Positions 37,096 to 37,197 of a DNA stretch of 37,197 nt are shown piece after piece. The stretch's first letter is position 1. Each line of letters starts with the position of its first letter. Location of the stretch: NCBI GenBank assembly GCA_034437315.1, contig DAOTUC010000037.1, positions 1-37,197 of the forward strand. The letters are read 5' to 3'. The notes beneath the pieces are model-generated. The model saw only the letters and a list, made by a program, of their open reading frames with translations. It had not been told where the DNA came from and did no database searches. The translations under genes and the position numbers were made by a program. The DNA comes from DSAR01 sp034437315. Its GTDB lineage: Bacteria; Chloroflexota; Anaerolineae; B4-G1.

Positions 37096-37192
37096 AGACC
37101 CTAAAGGTTTTGCTCAAGGCCGCGCAAACAACGTTTTTGCCTTAAACAATGACCTTTTTCCATCAAAACCAGCGCAAAAACCTTTAGGGTCT
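37096..37192. mobile_element. MITE-like inverted-repeat element at the right edge
   Basis: Arms 37096-37113 (AGACCCTAAAGGTTTTGC) and 37174-37192 (its reverse complement with one extra A) bound a 97-bp non-coding unit. The symmetry and short length suit a miniature inverted-repeat transposable element. The element differs in sequence from the one at 2634-2810. A target duplication cannot be judged because the window ends five bases later. Confidence 0.6.
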
Positions 37193-37197
37193 ATGAT

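Overview
This 37 kb window looks like an ordinary chromosomal stretch of a bacterium with moderately high GC. It is most likely a member of the Chloroflexota (Anaerolineae-like). That is an inference from the mix of genes: split glycine dehydrogenase gcvPA/gcvPB, an mreBCD-mrdA locus, a long zinc-tailed SecA, DUF2723 and spermidine-synthase-like membrane proteins, and roadblock, V4R and KaiC-type regulators. I found no rRNA, tRNA, CRISPR array, phage or intact transposase. No gap between genes exceeds 300 bases.

Layout, left to right. (a) 1-2835: a lower-GC accessory patch on the minus strand, with a TPR/beta-trefoil protein and an NB-ARC ATPase that begins abruptly at its P-loop. The break coincides with one end of a 177-bp element with terminal inverted repeats. 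(b) 2835-6105: a minus-strand signalling cluster, roadblock-V4R-roadblock-V4R-response regulator, made by tandem duplication of a roadblock/V4R pair, with a good promoter and a possible operator in front. (c) 6155-8562: a lipoprotein fusing a DsbA-like oxidoreductase to a cyclophilin, divergent from an exported L-isoaspartyl methyltransferase. This suggests folding and repair of extracytoplasmic proteins. (d) 8501-16216: a spermidine-synthase-like membrane protein, a THEP1 NTPase, glmS, an HD phosphohydrolase, a GT4 glycosyltransferase and a VanZ-like protein. (e) 16149-24819: scpA, divergent from mreB-mreC-mreD-mrdA-DUF2723, the elongasome and envelope operon. (f) 24831-28314: a flavin-reductase-like protein, a class V aminotransferase and an M14 carboxypeptidase. 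(g) 28376-31581: gcvH-gcvPA-gcvPB on the minus strand, divergent from secA (31842-35087). (h) 35171-37047: a compact operon of a winged-helix protein, a single-domain KaiC-like ATPase and two small three-helix membrane proteins. A small inverted-repeat element closes the window.

The best candidates for an undescribed system are the duplicated roadblock/V4R/REC cluster, whose V4R domains keep the Glu/Cys zinc-site pattern of DmpR/MopR-type sensors, and the winged-helix/KaiC/two-membrane-protein operon. Both use parts seen in archaeal and bacterial signalling, but neither has an obvious kinase or GTPase partner here. Dispersed short repeats (a 57-bp repeat in two copies, a recurring palindrome, 7-bp tandem repeats) sit in the intergenic regions. 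Functions are read from motifs by eye; no database search was run.
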